Shown here: piece after piece, positions 36,301 to 49,810 of the stretch | Numbering within the stretch: the first letter of the stretch is position 1 | Layout: the number at the start of each line of letters is the position of its first letter | The notes under the pieces: generated by a model | The model's input: the letters and a program-made list of their open reading frames with translations, nothing else | Told to the model about the DNA's origin: nothing | Databases searched by the model: none | Program-made: the position numbers and the translations under genes | Assembly (NCBI RefSeq): GCF_043641665.1 | Contig: NC_092192.1 | Span: forward strand, 2,701,658-2,765,657 | Direction: 5' to 3' | Origin: Enoplosus armatus | Lineage: Eukaryota; Chordata; Actinopteri; Centrarchiformes; Enoplosidae | Length of the DNA stretch: 64,000 bases

Positions 36301-38965
36301 TTGCACGTATACAGCGAGAAGCAACCCAGTCACTGCTAAGTACAGAGTATCTACTCACAGCCCAACACACAATCATGTACATGTGTGTGTATTAATGTGT
36401 ATTAAGTTCAAGCATAAGAAGACACTTAGGATCGCAGCTAAGTACATAAAGTACGACTTAGTCGCAAGCTGTTATCCAGCCCGTGTAAACAGTCAGCACA
36501 GCGATAGTGCTTTTCAGAATACATGTGAGACTCTACAGCTTTCAGCCTTCAGCAGAAAAAATTGAAACACATTCTTGGTTTAAAATGCAAACAATAACTT
36601 ACAGGACAAACTGACCATATAACAGAAATAGTAATTGTGGGATATAAAGTAACGCAAATCACAAGGACTGAAGAAAAAAGTAGACTTTAAACGTGAAGAT
36701 GTTTTTGACAACTTCAAAAACAAAGACACATTAAGACGAATGGACAGTTTTCTCTCTCAAATAGTTAAACAATATGTCATACTGCAGCTAACCGTATCAA
36801 CAGTACTGATGCTGCACTTAACTGACTGTTGATATACAACCCTAACCATGTCTTAAAGTGACTACAAACACACTTGACACATGTGTGAGAATCATGTATT
36901 ATTTCATCATTGTTTTGGTTTTATTACTTTGTTCATTCGTAATCTGATGTATGTTCACTTGCAATAGTGACTGTAATATTTTTATTTTAAGTTAATTTAA
37001 CTCAGGCACTTTGGGCAGATGAGGGGTCCTGTGGGTAAGAGATGAGGGTACACGGGTTATTCAGTAGACCCAGACAACCTGCAGCCTGCAGCTACGTTAT
37101 GTTGAAGTGCTTCTGTATTTCCAGAACGTAGAGAAGTGTTTCACACATATGAATGCCTGGCAATCTCTTTGTGTCCAAGCGTGCAACACACATGGAGCAG
37201 GAGTTTTACATTTTAAATGCAGCCTCTGTTTGTTCTTTTGTTAAGTAGTTGTGGTATACGTAACAAAACAGTCTCCTATGTGTCCACGTAAATCCATTAT
37301 TTTCTTATATAGGGAGACTTCCATGTAAAACTATCTCACCGATCTCTTTGCCAAGTCCAGAGTAGCGGAGCGACCCTGCTGACGACACCACAGCACAGCT
37401 CTTGTACGGCCCGAGGTCAGAGGTCAGCTGCTTCGGTGGCAGCTGGGTGGCCCAGGGCAGTGACGAGAAGGGCTGGAGGTCAGGGGTCAAAGTCGTGACT
37501 TCTACGTTGTCCTTCAGTTGGCAGAGAAGCTTGGGGCCACTCAACTTGGGCCTGCTGGACACACCGCCAGGGCCGGAGAACTCGACTCCGTACTTATTCA
37601 TCGCCTGACACAGACAGAGATACAGAAAAAGATTAGGGACAAAAAAGATGTTTTTTTCTGAAAATAATCTCAGAATTCAGATAAAATGTCAGTGACACTG
37701 TCAAATTATGACAGTGTGGTTATTATATTTAGAGTAAAGTTGAATTTTGTGAATAAATAAAAAAAATTAACGTATTATTATTTTTCTCAGAATTCAGACT
37801 TCCATCTCCATATTAGTCCACTGACTCTCACCTGATAATTCTGCACCACCTTCCTCAGTCTGCTTCCCAGCATGCTACTGGACATCTCATCATCCCATAC
37901 CTCTCCCAAAAGCCCATGAGGTCCAAAGAACTCTGCATCCCCCGCTCTCCCACTCAGCTCCCCCCTCCGTCGGCCTCCGAACAGGGTCTCCAGCGCACGA
38001 GTGAAGGGGCGCGGCAGCAGCCGAGCGAAAAACCCAGAGGGCTCCCGCTCTCTCGGCTGTCGCTTTGACGAGGAGTCCCCGGCTTCGTGGGTGTGGTTTG
38101 GAGAGGAGAGGACAGGGATTGGACGGTGAGGGTCACCTGGGACGACACCAGGAAGCTTCTGAGGGTCGATGTACATGGGCTTGGCTCCGCCTCGCAGGAC
38201 CTTTGGAAGTCAGAGGGACGACGATGTCAAGTCATGTAGGTCAAACATCCAGGGCACGTATTTATCTGTTTGGCTGCTTAGCCTTCCCTGTTTGTATCTT
38301 CAGATAGTATGTTTTATTTTAGAGAGAAATAGCTTTTAGGATGAGGACTAACCAATGTTTTTGGTAAATGTAGAGCTATCTTGGAGTTTAGCTGGAGTTA
38401 CAGGAACTAAACTTCCCCAAATCCAATAAATAGCGGGACAGAGTTGCTAACGTTAGCCTGATAGCGTCAAGAACTGGCTCACACACAGTAAAAGTAACCT
38501 GTAATCTAATGTTACCTAGTTAGCTAATGATGTGCTTGGAAAGGTTAATAAAGACGCCACCTTCCAAACTCTTTATATACTGCATATCTCTCTTACTACA
38601 GCCCCATTCGAAGATTGATTTTTGATGTGCCTAGTTAAGCTAAACTATGACAAATCTGGAGAGATCAGCAGGGCTAGAAGTTAAAACGTTGACAGATCCG
38701 TAAGCTCAGTCATTCAGATTTCTGTTACTTTGGGTTATGCGATTCAGCTAACAAAATCAACGTGGCGACAGACCTTGATGACAGAGTGTGCACGAGGCTG
38801 AGCCCGGGTTCGCGCCCGGACCCCAAAGATGGCGTCAGTGACAGGAACGCTGTTTTCAGCACAGATGGCGTAGAGCAGAGCCATGGAGATGCAGAAGAAG
38901 GCCATGCAGAGCACTCCACGGCGAGCCCGGCGCCTCAGACGCCACAGCAGGCTGACTCTGTCCAT
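33382..38965 (-). CDS. st6gal1: Beta-galactoside alpha-2,6-sialyltransferase 1
   Basis: Type II Golgi enzyme that transfers sialic acid from CMP-Neu5Ac to terminal galactose of N-glycans in alpha-2,6 linkage (family GT29). Coding exons, 5' to 3' on the minus strand: 38965-38774, 38200-37832, 37604-37340, 35704-35607, 35156-35055, 34750-34576, 33653-33382. All are GT-AG, in frame, 490 aa. A basic start precedes the membrane anchor (about residues 17-37), then a long variable stem. Sialylmotif L starts at C257 ([19 protein letters not shown], then [13 protein letters not shown]), motif S spans about 394-418 ([20 protein letters not shown]), and motif III/VS has Y443 H444 P445 L446 and E449. The C-terminus ([19 protein letters not shown]) fits ST6GAL1 better than ST6GAL2. 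An acceptor just before the ATG implies an upstream non-coding exon. Confidence 0.93.
34771..34850. repeat. Dispersed repeat in st6gal1 intron
   Basis: AAACTTAGAGCATGATTA and AAGTAAGACAAAGA recur at about 41555-41592 together with flanking sequence. An unnamed interspersed repeat. Confidence 0.5.
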
Positions 38966-39984
38966 CGCCGCCCCAGGGATCTGCACAGGACACACACATT
39001 CACAGTCTACTGTCCAGGAAAGTCTATCCTAACTTCTAACTTCTTAAATGTACGCAACAAATAAAATCAGGACGACAACAGTTTCCAACAGCTGGTTTGA
39101 AGCTATAAAACAACTTACTGAGTAAGAAAAGCGGTGAGTTTTTCATAAAATCAAATTCAATTCAAACAAACACGTAATTTCTTCTAATTAATTCAAACAT
39201 TACTGTAAGGCAGTTTATATACACTGAAAGGCGTCCGCCTGCAGCAGTTTCTCCGTGACATACACAGTGGGTGCAAATGGCCGAGGGAGTGAGTGCCAGT
39301 CCTGCATGTTCAGGGCTGAGGCACGTCTTGTAGCGAGTGCCATCATCAAGAAAATATTCTCTTGTAAAATGTCCGGTGTAATTGGTAACACCTGTGCTGT
39401 CAAGAGTTTATTATCCGGTGGGAAACGTTCTTCACCATGGCATCCCTGCACATAGTTTTAGCTTCTTTTAGCTCATTGTTTTGGTTTCATGGCCTGCAAC
39501 TGTGCACTACCTACTCAGCAGCAAACAGCAGACAGACACACTAAGAGACTAGCTGGTGAACATAGTGGACATTTAGCCAGATTGGCCCAAAAACTAAAAG
39601 ACAGTGAATATTGGGCTCACATTACAGTTAAAAGATGACAATATGTCAATGTTGTGCCTCCAAGTGGCCAACAAAATCAGTTATTGTAGGTTTAAGTATG
39701 TCACTTATCTAACTAATCTCACTTTTATTTAGTGTGAGAGTAATTGAAACCTTGACTGATGTAGTGTTTGAAATCACTTGTTGGCAGCTCTCATCTGCAG
39801 TGTGAGTTGTTGTTTTTTTTGCCTGAACAAGTGGGTCAGCAGGATCTTCTTTCCTCTCATAAAAGACGGACTACAAGAGACAGAAGAGGAATCACTCTTT
39901 TCCTCAGCATTTAGGGATAACAACAACTTGTTATCATGGCTGACATTTAGACAACTAATCTTAATCAAAATGTATCATAAAATA

Positions 39985-40075
39985 ACCAGTGGAGGAAGAA
40001 ATATTCAGAGCCTTTACTTAAGTAAAAGTACCAATACAGCAGTATGAAAATACTCCATTACAAGCAAAAAGGTTG
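39985..40075 (+). repeat. CAGTGGAGGAAG-type hAT-like MITE fragment
   Basis: CCAGTGGAGGAAGAAATATT, then TTTACTTAAGTAAAAGTACC. This is a teleost repeat type with hAT-like CAGTGG ends. Related scraps are at about 26157, 46512, 59516 and 60950. Confidence 0.5.
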
Positions 40076-42059
40076 GAAACCACTGATTTAATCTTAAATA
40101 TGGGTTGTATTTTATTAACTGATCATATGATTTAATGTAAAGTCTTAAACTCAAAAGTAACTATATGTGTAAAATAAATGTACAATAATAATAAAAAGTA
40201 CAACAACCGGATGTATTAAAGGATCGGTTCACCCAAATAACAAGGAAATTATTTTGGCACTTATCTCTAGTGGTATTTAGCCATGCAGACAGTTCTTGTT
40301 TATAATGTTTTGAGATATCTGTTTACAATATTTCTGCCTCCAACCCAATACAATGGAAGACAGCGACGATGTAAATTAGCTTATTGCTAACTCTGGTACA
40401 GCTAAGAAGCTGTGCGCTGTCCCTGTCAAATAAACAATAAACAACAGAGTTTCATTTTGGGTTAGCGTTAATGCTACTTGAGAGAAAAATTATACATTCT
40501 CTAAAACGGTGGACAGAAATACAATTCGCCTATAACAAAAAAAAGTAAGTCATACAGAAACAGAAACCCCACATACCAGCAGTTCCCCCTTTTTAGAGTG
40601 AAGTCACAGTGATTATATTATTTCACCCAGCAAGTTCTCCCGTTGTACTGATTAAAACAGCCAAGGTAGCACCGGTCGCCTCCCTCCCGCTCGCCACTGT
40701 CCTTTTAAAACCGTCAGGTTGAGCTGAACGCAAGCAAAAACATCCTTGTGGATACTTGGAAAGGAAAAAATATATATATCTTCTCGCACTTCAACTTATA
40801 GATGTTCTTAAATCCTCTCCATTTCACTCAGGCAGCTCAAAGCACCAGCTCATTCTTTTACAGATCGACATGATTCACGTGGGTCACATTTTCAGGTTGG
40901 AAAGTCCAGGATTCCGGATTAATCTGGAAAAATCACATCCTTGAAATGAATGTGAATCCATCAATAAACTCTTTAATAACGGCTGCTTCATTCAGACACA
41001 AGATGAAACATGCTTTCCCACTGAATCCTGCCTCTAACACTGTAAGTGAATGAGTGAAACAACAAAGAAGAATGGGGAGGCGGAAGCATGCCATCACTGC
41101 CCCGGGTGATGGGTGAAATCAGGGAGAAAGAGCTGGGAGGAGGAGGAGGGGGGCGAAGATGGCTTGATTCATCAGAGGATAGGCTAGACGGAAAAAAAGA
41201 GGAGGGAAGGCGGGATGAGAGAGGCCTAAAGAGAAAGAGGAAAATAGAGAGAGAAATGGGGGAAGTCCATTACAGGAGCAGAAGCCAAGAATGTCAGTGG
41301 TTGCCTTTTATTCCACAATGCTTTTTCAGCCCATGCATTTGACCTGATTATCCATCAGTACACTGCAAACAGGAACTGCTAATAGCTAATTCTGCTGCAT
41401 ACCTTCAATGTTGCTAATTTGCCAAAATGTAAACAAATACAGGCTAGAAAAAAGTTGTAGAGAGCGTCACTCACTGACTCCATCACAACGTTATACTTCC
41501 TGTTTACATCCAACAAAGCCACCAAATTATAGTACCTGTAGTTTCAAAACTTAGAGCATGATTATCCCCCAAGTAAAAGTAAGACAAAGACTGACACCAT
41601 CATCTTTAGGTCTCGCCACTAGTCCGAGGTTTCTTTTAGCCCTGTGGCTGAGCTGGTGCTGAAGGGTGAGGCTCAGTCTCACAAAAACAGCAGTGATAGA
41701 GTGAAATGTAATCACTGAGCCAAAATAAATCCCTGCAGGGAGGAAGGTGGTATAACATGACTCAGCGTTTCCTTTACATTGTGATGATCTTTCACTTTTC
41801 TTACTTTTTCTTACGTTTTATTTTCTTACTTGAGTTGAGCAAGCTAAGGAATCTTTGACTTTTGGCGTCGCATTGTGTGTGTCTGTTTGTTTTTGGGGGC
41901 TGAGTCTGACTGAATCCCATGGGTGAAGGTCCCCCAACCAGTTGCATAAGGGTCCTTGAATCGCTCTTGTTCTGGTCCCTTGCCTGCAACAAACTTGCCT
42001 ACGACGAGCTATTGCCCCTGACAACACAGCTTCCAGGGTCGAAAAAACCATCCACCATT

Positions 42060-42260
42060 ATAAGGTGAGGATTCTCAGAGGAGATGCATAATCAACTTGG
42101 ACCCGGGGGCTGACCCAGAACCAGCTGAAGAGATTATATACTCCATCTGGCGTGGGAATACCTTGGGACGCCCCAGGTGGAGCTGGAGGGAATAGCTAGG
42201 GAGAACGGTGTCTGAACTACTTAGCTTCGACCTGGATAAGCGTCAGAAAACGGATTTCAA
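42060..42260 (+). repeat. Decayed teleost interspersed repeat
   Basis: Includes CTCCATCTGGCGTGGGAATA, CCTTGGGACGCCCCAGGTGG and GACCTGGATAAGCGTCAGAA, resembling the end of a common fish repeat that finishes in 'GGATAAGCGG..'. Family from recall only. Confidence 0.5.
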
Positions 42261-43724
42261 TCTAAACAATACCTAACCCTGGAATCAGTATTATTCATAC
42301 CACTCGTACTCATTTTGTGCTGCTACACAACGTGGTCAGATGGCATCGTTTGAATCCATCGGATATTTCAGACCCTATGGAACACAAACTCACGCATGAC
42401 TGCTCAATTTGCTGCATACGAGTGTAGAGAACCAATGAAATCAATATGTTCCTGCTGTGTTTTTTTCTATACATAGATTTTGTACACAGCCGGATGCATA
42501 ATGTGCAGCAGGCAGCTCCACACTGTGCAGTCAGACACAGTGAAGAACACAAGAGCAGTTTGATTTTAATTATTTGTCTGAATTACTTTTTCTGTGCCAC
42601 AGTGGTAACTTAAGCCCGACACATACCAGATTATTTAGGGGAAAAAATCAGATAACAATATATTGGTGGATAGTGATTTTTTAAAACTTAATATGAACAA
42701 ACAATCTTGATCCTTATTCTATAGTTGAAAAATCAGCTTGTACATATGATGGTGAGAGTGAACGTTTGTTGAGGTTGATTTAGGTATAATACAGTATATT
42801 TTCTCATCAATATCACTTGTTTTAGAGAGGACTGGAGGTAAAAATTAGTTCACATCAATTTATCTGATGATTGTATTGATTAATAGATGAATCTAAGGCT
42901 GCAAGTAACAATTATTTTCAGTATGAATCAATTGATTGTTGTATACATTTATGAAAATAGTGAAAAATGGTAGTTGTTTCATATTTCAGTCTGGACCAAA
43001 CTAGCGTCTTCAAACAAAATCACAACAACTCCAAAGGTTTTCACCTAGCTGATTAAAAAAGAGAAAAGCCCCAAAGTGTCATATTTAAGAGGCTGAAACC
43101 AATAAATGCAGGAAAGTTAACTTTTTAGGAATTTGAAATAGAAAACACTTGAGTGCATTTCCAAAAATATAGCAGGAGTTCTGAATTGATTTCAGTGGCT
43201 TTCTCCATCGAGATCATTGAAATTAAAGCCCTGAGTCCGGTTCAGTGTATAAATGGACCATCTGCACTTCCAGCTAAAATAAAACAAAGTGACGGAAAAG
43301 ACGGAAAAGATTCCATTGATTGACCTCAGGGAGAAAATCAAGAGGCTTTTGGGGGAAACAGCTGCTTCTACTTCACTTCATTTGAAGGAAGGATCTGTCT
43401 GCACCCTCTTACTTTCTCTTTCATGAACAGCAGAGTACATTTTTTTTATCAATATCTGACTCTTTCGAGACATTTTGCTGCCTCTCTTAGCTAAATGGCT
43501 TAGTGATATTTCAGTTGTTCACCTTTTCAGTTGACATGTTGAACTTGTTAGCAGACAGTTGCTTATTTACACAACCAGCAGTTATGAAGCATCATTATCA
43601 TTAATGTAATCTGGTGTTTGTGTCACCTGATGAATGTATGTCCAATATTCTCTCTCTCAGCTCTATATATCTGGTTCTAGTTGGTTCATCTGCCAGCTAG
43701 TCTCTAACTGTGTCTGTCTGTTGT

Positions 43725-43900
43725 TGCTACTGAGCGAACAGTGGGTTTTTAGAGCTTTTTCTCTAAAAAACACCACTATGAGAGCTCTGACAGTGAACCA
43801 GAACACTAAAGTTGTGGGCCGGAGAGATAAACAATGAGCTGAAACTCACTTTAAAGCTCCGTAAAGCCGAGGGGATAACAGATAACTCTCTGTTCATATT
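43725..43900 (+). repeat. Dispersed repeat shared with ncf1 intron
   Basis: Shares ACAATGAGCTGAA, CTGTAAAGCCGA-like and AGTGAACCA blocks in the same order with about 53885-54060. An unnamed repeat. Confidence 0.5.
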
Positions 43901-44186
43901 GTGATTTCATACGTTGTTGTTACCATATCAATTATAGCTGCAGTTTTGAATCAATATCAGAACTATAGAGGAGTGGATCGCCTGCAAAATGCGGCTACAG
44001 CTCACACAGCTGTGGACCTCCAACATGGCTGCCGGAGGATGTGACGCCTGGCGGCTCCTCTGAATGAATGAATGACTGAATGAATGTAACGTCTGCATCA
44101 CTGCAGTGCTGCAGAGCTTCAGAGCCTCAGACAGATGGTGGTGTCACCCGATATCTGCTTAAAGATGTCGCCCTAAATCCCCTGCC

Positions 44187-44188
<2 letters not shown>

Positions 44189-44239
<51 letters not shown>
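44189..44239. repeat. (CA)n microsatellite
   Basis: 51 bases of pure CA dinucleotide repeat. Confidence 0.97.
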
Positions 44240-44241
<2 letters not shown>

Positions 44242-44362
44242 CTGGCTGCCTGTGTGTGCGTGTGTGTGCGTATTATGCATGGATTTACGGAGCCATAAAC
44301 TACTCAAGATTAAAAGGTAGGAGTGTGTGTGTTTCTGCAGTGTGCGTTTGTGTATGTTGCTA

Positions 44363-44364
<2 letters not shown>

Positions 44365-44420
<56 letters not shown>
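44365..44420. repeat. (GT)n microsatellite
   Basis: 56 bases of pure GT repeat, 125 bases from the complementary (CA)n tract. Confidence 0.97.
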
Positions 44421-44423
<3 letters not shown>

Positions 44424-46511
44424 TGCGAGTGTGTGTTTCTGCAGTGTGTGTGTTTTAATCTGGCTGGGCACAGTGAGAGGGAGTTAGATGGTTATGTATG
44501 TGTCAGCAGCAGCTCTGAATCAAACCACAGAGAGGTTGATTGGTTGGTTGCTGTCGGGTGCAGCGTGAGATTTATCAGAGAACAAAATCCAGCTGCACAA
44601 CTGAATATCTTGTTCTCTCTTCATGGCAGAAAATTGTGAATTATGACTGAACAAAAACAAAAAACTGAGACTTGATTCAGTCTGGTCAGACACGTATCAA
44701 CCAATCTGTACACATTTAGATGATGAAGTAATACTCTTAGGTATTAAAATGTGAGGCAGATGTACAATATAAGGTAAATATTATATATCGCAGTTGGAAG
44801 CAGGTGCCGGACAAAAAGCAAAAAAAGAGAGGTTGTCCGCACACTGAAATGTGCAATGTTTTGACCTTCTTCAGGCTAACAACACAAAAAAACAGGCTTA
44901 ATAGAGACAGAATAGACAGTTCCACCTAAAATAAGGAGATCACATGTTACCAAATAACACCCATATCAATTGGTTATATACAGAAAAAAAGCACAGATTC
45001 AGCTAAATGAGAAGGAGCTGTGCACAGAATGTTTATATTTTTCAATGACAAGGCATTTTTTTGTTTTCCCTGCTGTATCGAAAACATAACAAACCGTGAC
45101 CCCAAAACTGAGGTAACATACCGAACCGTGGATTTTGTGCACCATTTCACCTCTTGTTTTGGATGCCTAAAAAATAATGACTTGTCGTATTTACTGCGTT
45201 AATGTTAACGTTACATACCTTATTTTAACCTGGCTGGCTAGTGATGTTAGCCTCGACACCGAACTGAACAGTCAGTGCAAAATGATGTATCAATAAGTTA
45301 TTCATAAACGTTTGTTTGACTGGTTTATTACTGAACCCGATCATCACACACCGCGTCACCCACCCACTGTGGCAAACACTGAAATCAATACAGCACTGCA
45401 TTGTGATATTTTGGGTGAAAATATTGCATCGATACATGGACGCCAAGTATCAATCTTATAAATTAATTAACATTGCAAATACAAAGTTTCTAATGAGGCT
45501 GCATAACTTTTTTGTACAGGTTGCATTGTTCAAAATACCTGTAATAGTACAGCAGTCCATACATGTCTGCATACAGTTAAAACAGACTGTAAATCGTAAT
45601 GTGATAATAACGTTAGTAGTACAGTGTGTTTGTATCTGGTTCTCCAAAGTTTTAGAGAACTGCAAAGACACAGATCTGTAATTAGAGAATACGTGTCTAT
45701 CTCCAGCTTTATAGATAGGAGTGACTGAGACTGTTTCACCACAAGCTCAATGATATTTTTAACCAGAGACATATCAGCTTCCAGTCCACTTCCTGTTTTC
45801 CTAAATTTCCTTCCAGCTGACTGTGTTTTGATGCATTTCTTTCAGCAGATGCATGTAGTTACATCTGCATAAATCCTACTACTGTAGGTGTATCAGTGCA
45901 ATGAATGAATCATGACAGCTACAGTAACTGTTACTACTGTTGAAGCTGTGAGTCATCTGGAGTCATCTTCACTCACAAAACACACATTTCTGTGTTCAAA
46001 TACTGACTGACGGTCTCACGGGGAAATGATTGTGGAGGATTTGAGAGCAAACACTTGATGTTTGCGGTCCAGTTGCTGCTGCTGTTCAGTGTGGTGATGT
46101 TACCTTATAGCCCATGGTGTGTAGTACCGCACACTGTGTTGCTGTTTTGTTGCTTAGAAACGGGCTGCTGCCTTCAGGTTTCCCCTCATCGCTTCTGTGG
46201 ACACAGAATATATCTGTCAGCTCTCTGCACACACACACACGGATAAACACACTTATCTATCAAACTGTTGAAAGTGAAATTTTGGACTTCACTACTGAAT
46301 AAAACCTACTTAACACATTTCTTACTACTTAAAATTCTCTATTTTGTTAAAGAGTAAGTCCTCGATGACTGCAGTACAGAACTAGAGGTGAGTCACATCT
46401 TCTGAGCGACTGTACAAAATATAATTGGTCATGATGAGCAATGCGTTAGCTGAAGAAACATGTATAATGACGTAGTTTTACTTATTATTTGCATGTTTTT
46501 GCATCCCTCCA

Positions 46512-46700
46512 GTGGTGGAAGGTAACTAAGTACATTTACTCAAGTACTGTATTGAAGTACAAATTTGAGGTACTTGTACTTCACAATAGTCTTCTCATGC
46601 CACATTCTACCTCTGCTCCACCACAGTTCAAAGGGAAATATTGTACTTTTTACTTCACTACATTTATCTGGCAGCTTTAGTTACTTTACAAATTAAGAGT
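46512..46700 (+). repeat. CAGTGGTGGAA-type hAT-like MITE
   Basis: Begins CCAGTGGTGGAAGGTAACTA, then AGTACATTTACTCAAGTACT and GGGAAATATTGTACTTTTTA. A repeat type abundant in teleosts. A second copy starts at 59516. Confidence 0.65.
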
Positions 46701-47974
46701 TTTAAATACAAAACACACAACGAGCATATAGAATATGATGTTTTGTTATAAATTAAACTACCCAAAAGTATATACAAGTACAGCTGAAACAATTAGTCGA
46801 TTGACAGAAAATGAATGAAAATGAACTATTTAGATTTTTTATTTTGAACATTTCATGGTTCCAGCTTCGCAAATATGAAGATGTGCTCTTTTTCCTTTTT
46901 TTACTGTTGTGCACCACAACACTAAGTCAAATTCCTCATATGTGAAAACCTACTTGGCAATGAACCTGCCTCTGTTTTCTGAGGCCTGTTTATGCAGCTA
47001 CTCAAAGGCAAATGATCTTAAATGATCCATTATAATTCATTACGACATACAGACATTTTAGGCCATGGACAATCTCTAAATATTGTTTAATACTTACAAA
47101 CTTTTATATCAGCTTTTCTAACCTTTACCCATAACAGTGACACTGGTTTCACTATTGACCTTCAACTTCCAGAAATCAAACATATCATCTATTTCTTTTG
47201 CCGTAGACGTGATAATTGTATCGTCCGCATACCATCATCGCAAATCTGAAGGCATCTGACATCCTCGGATATGCAGGTGTCTGAAAATTTGCAACAAGTT
47301 TTCATTTATCCCATGTGCAGTAGGCGCTCTTAACTATAATCCACCATGAGCTGCCTCATGATTCACAGTGTAGCTGAGTTAATATTGCTGATCCACATCT
47401 GCTACAACAGCACAGCTCAGCACTTTTATTACATGAACCTTTTACTGCATCCTGTGCTGTATCCTGGCAGAGATACTATCAGCACTTTGGACGCCTTCCA
47501 ATTGTCTCATTGTGCTTTTATTTGTTTGTTTGTTATTTCTATATGTCCTCTTGTGGGACTGTCCTGGAGAGAGGAAGTGGAGGAAACAAGTGACGATGAA
47601 AGAAAGGGAGAAAGGGAGGATGGGACCAACTATTTAGAGTAAATATATATATATATATTATATTTTTTTAATACCGTAATATAGAATTGTGTATCACAGT
47701 ATATACAGTACATATAATAATTACTAAATGATAGTTAATGAAAGTAGTTAATGAGTAAATAGATGACAAATAAGATACTATAAGATATATTTTATAGGCA
47801 GGCCATCATCAGAGACCACGCAAGTCACCACAGGATCATTACAAGAACATGATAGGAACATATAGATCGATAGATCGACACAGATCGACAGATAGATTTA
47901 TTTGTTCATCTATCTGTAGCTAATCCATCTAGCTTTAGTTTATCTAAGGTGTTACGCTGATATTCGTTGACCTG

Positions 47975-48195
47975 TGTTTAGTGATGCTCCTCCGTTGCCC
48001 GCCCGCCATACGCGTCGTTCCTTTGATTTATCGTCGCTACGGTACCGAGCAGGTTGTTGTTCCCGCCGCCATGTTCCCGGATAGTCCCGTGCGACGCGGT
48101 CCCGCTGTCTGTCTGTCCCGTCCGAGGCCTCTGTCGGTGTCCGGTGGCATTGGGAGAGGTACGAACCGGGGCGGCGAGTCCTCTTCTTCCCTGTG
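47975..48195. promoter_or_regulatory. CpG-rich promoter candidate
   Basis: A GC- and CpG-rich island in A/T-rich surroundings (GCCCGCCCGCC, CGTCGTTCC, CGCGGTCCCG). Both strands carry a well-placed start: plus GCCGCCATG at 48066-48074 opens a 29-codon frame up to a GTACGA donor-like site, and minus AACATGGCGGCGG opens a 12-codon frame. It may be the promoter and first exon of st6gal1 (minus) or of an unrecognised transcript. Confidence 0.45.
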
Positions 48196-48209
48196 ACCGC
48201 ACACACTCA

Positions 48210-49735
48210 CACACACACACTCATACACACACAACGGGCTGCAGCACCGAGTGTCAAGTCAGCGATAAGAAGAAAAAGCGTTTGTGTCAAGGCTTTCAAA
48301 ATAAGAGCCGCGATTGGTTGATGGTTTGTAGTGGTTCACTGTGTTTCTTCTTATGAAGTGGAATGAAATAGTAACGGTTGTACAAATAATACAATGTTGA
48401 TTTAGTCAATCTGTGCACTCCTTTCTTTCTTATTTGTAATTTTAGCTCTTTTATCTTCTGGGAAGCCTCTTAATTCTAATGTGACTTCATTAAAATGCCA
48501 TAACGCACTATTTACATAAAACAAGACGTGAAAAATATTGAATTTAGATTATTTGGGCTATCTCAGGATCATGAGCGCCTTTCAGGGAAATAATGATGTA
48601 GCTCGACTTGTGTATAATTTAGTAGGGGTTTTCCTAACAGGCTAAATATAATGTGATGATGTTTCATAAGGACTTCCATTTCCCCTTCAGCCTAACTGTG
48701 TTTTCATCGTTGAAGAAGTCATACAATCATTTTCTGTTTTGCTTTTTTCTTTTACTAACTTGACATTTCGAAGATTTACACTCAATTATAGGAGTACACA
48801 GAGTCTAACAATGCACCACTGTAGTTTTAGTTACTAATGAAAGTATCTGCTTTGTTATTACATTTCAGTAGCTGTAATTTTACTTCATATATAATACAGT
48901 CAATCACTGCTTTTTTACTTGTTTTACTAACTTTGTTATTGTCCTGTAGGGACCTTCCACATACAATTGTTTGCTTTCAGAAGTGACATATTACTTTTTC
49001 TATGTTATTTTGAAAGGGAGGGATGATCACCTGACGTCCGGTTCTCTCCTTAAATATGTGCACCTTGACGGATCTCTCTGCAGCAGCCAAGACACGCAAT
49101 CTCTCTGCAGAGAAGGAGGGTAGATGAAGGTACACAGCAGAAACAGAGACAGACCAGAGGGCATCTCTACTCTACATATGTCCTCTGTCCTGAGTTAAAG
49201 ATTGATTCTTGAATTGCAGCATCGCTATAACCACAACTGTCATCATACTGATTACAGTATCGATATTGTTGATATTTGAGTAATGATGATGCAAATTCAA
49301 AAGCTTAGTACTTTGCATTGCACTGTGCATTGTGCAAATAGCTGTGGATATTAACTCTTTGCTTGAGTAAATGCATTTAGTTATTTTCCACCACTGAAAA
49401 ACTGTTTTACTGTAGAAAATTACAACATTTTAATAGGCAGAGAGAGATTTTTGAAGTGTGTGTGAAACTGAAAGCAGGCTAATAAACAAATACAGAACCA
49501 ATACATATCATACAGACAGATTCATGTAGAAATATAGAAATATGTAAATATTATTGTATTAAATATTACTACATATAGATATGTAGAAATAATTTATATA
49601 TATTCATTTTATTTATGTATTTAAATAGCATTTATTTATATAGATTTATATATAAATTCTATTATTTCTCATTTGTTGTATGTATGCATGACGTATTCAT
49701 AAATAAATGTATATGATATACAAGAGTAAAAAGTT
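48210..49735. other. Intergenic, no gene seen
   Basis: A/T-rich spacer; nothing recognised. Confidence 0.45.
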
Positions 49736-49738
49736 GAG

Positions 49739-49810
49739 TTCCCTGACCGGGAATCGAACCCGGGCCGCGGCGGTGAGAGCGCCGAATCCTAACCACTAGA
49801 CCACCAGGGA
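49739..49810 (-). tRNA. tRNA-Glu (CTC)
   Basis: 72 bases matching vertebrate tRNA-Glu(CTC): acceptor TCCCTGG..CAGGGA, A-box TGGTCTAGTGG, anticodon loop GCTCTCACC (CTC), B-box GGTTCGATTCC. A TTTTT terminator follows in gene orientation (49729-49733). Confidence 0.97.

Larger units (their letters stand above)
38970..47970. other. Gene-poor region upstream of st6gal1
   Basis: About 9 kb without a recognised coding exon. It contains repeats listed separately (39.98, 41.5, 42.06, 43.7, 44.2-44.4 and 46.5 kb). It may include st6gal1 5' non-coding exons, which cannot be identified by eye. Confidence 0.45.

Noticed and set aside
38744..38995. Extended st6gal1 start at 38995 ([14 protein letters not shown]...)
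   Set aside because: The first ten codons span a polypyrimidine tract and AG acceptor, so they are most likely intronic.
44080..44639. Open frames with THTHTH or VCVCVC repeats
   Set aside because: Translations of CA/GT microsatellites.
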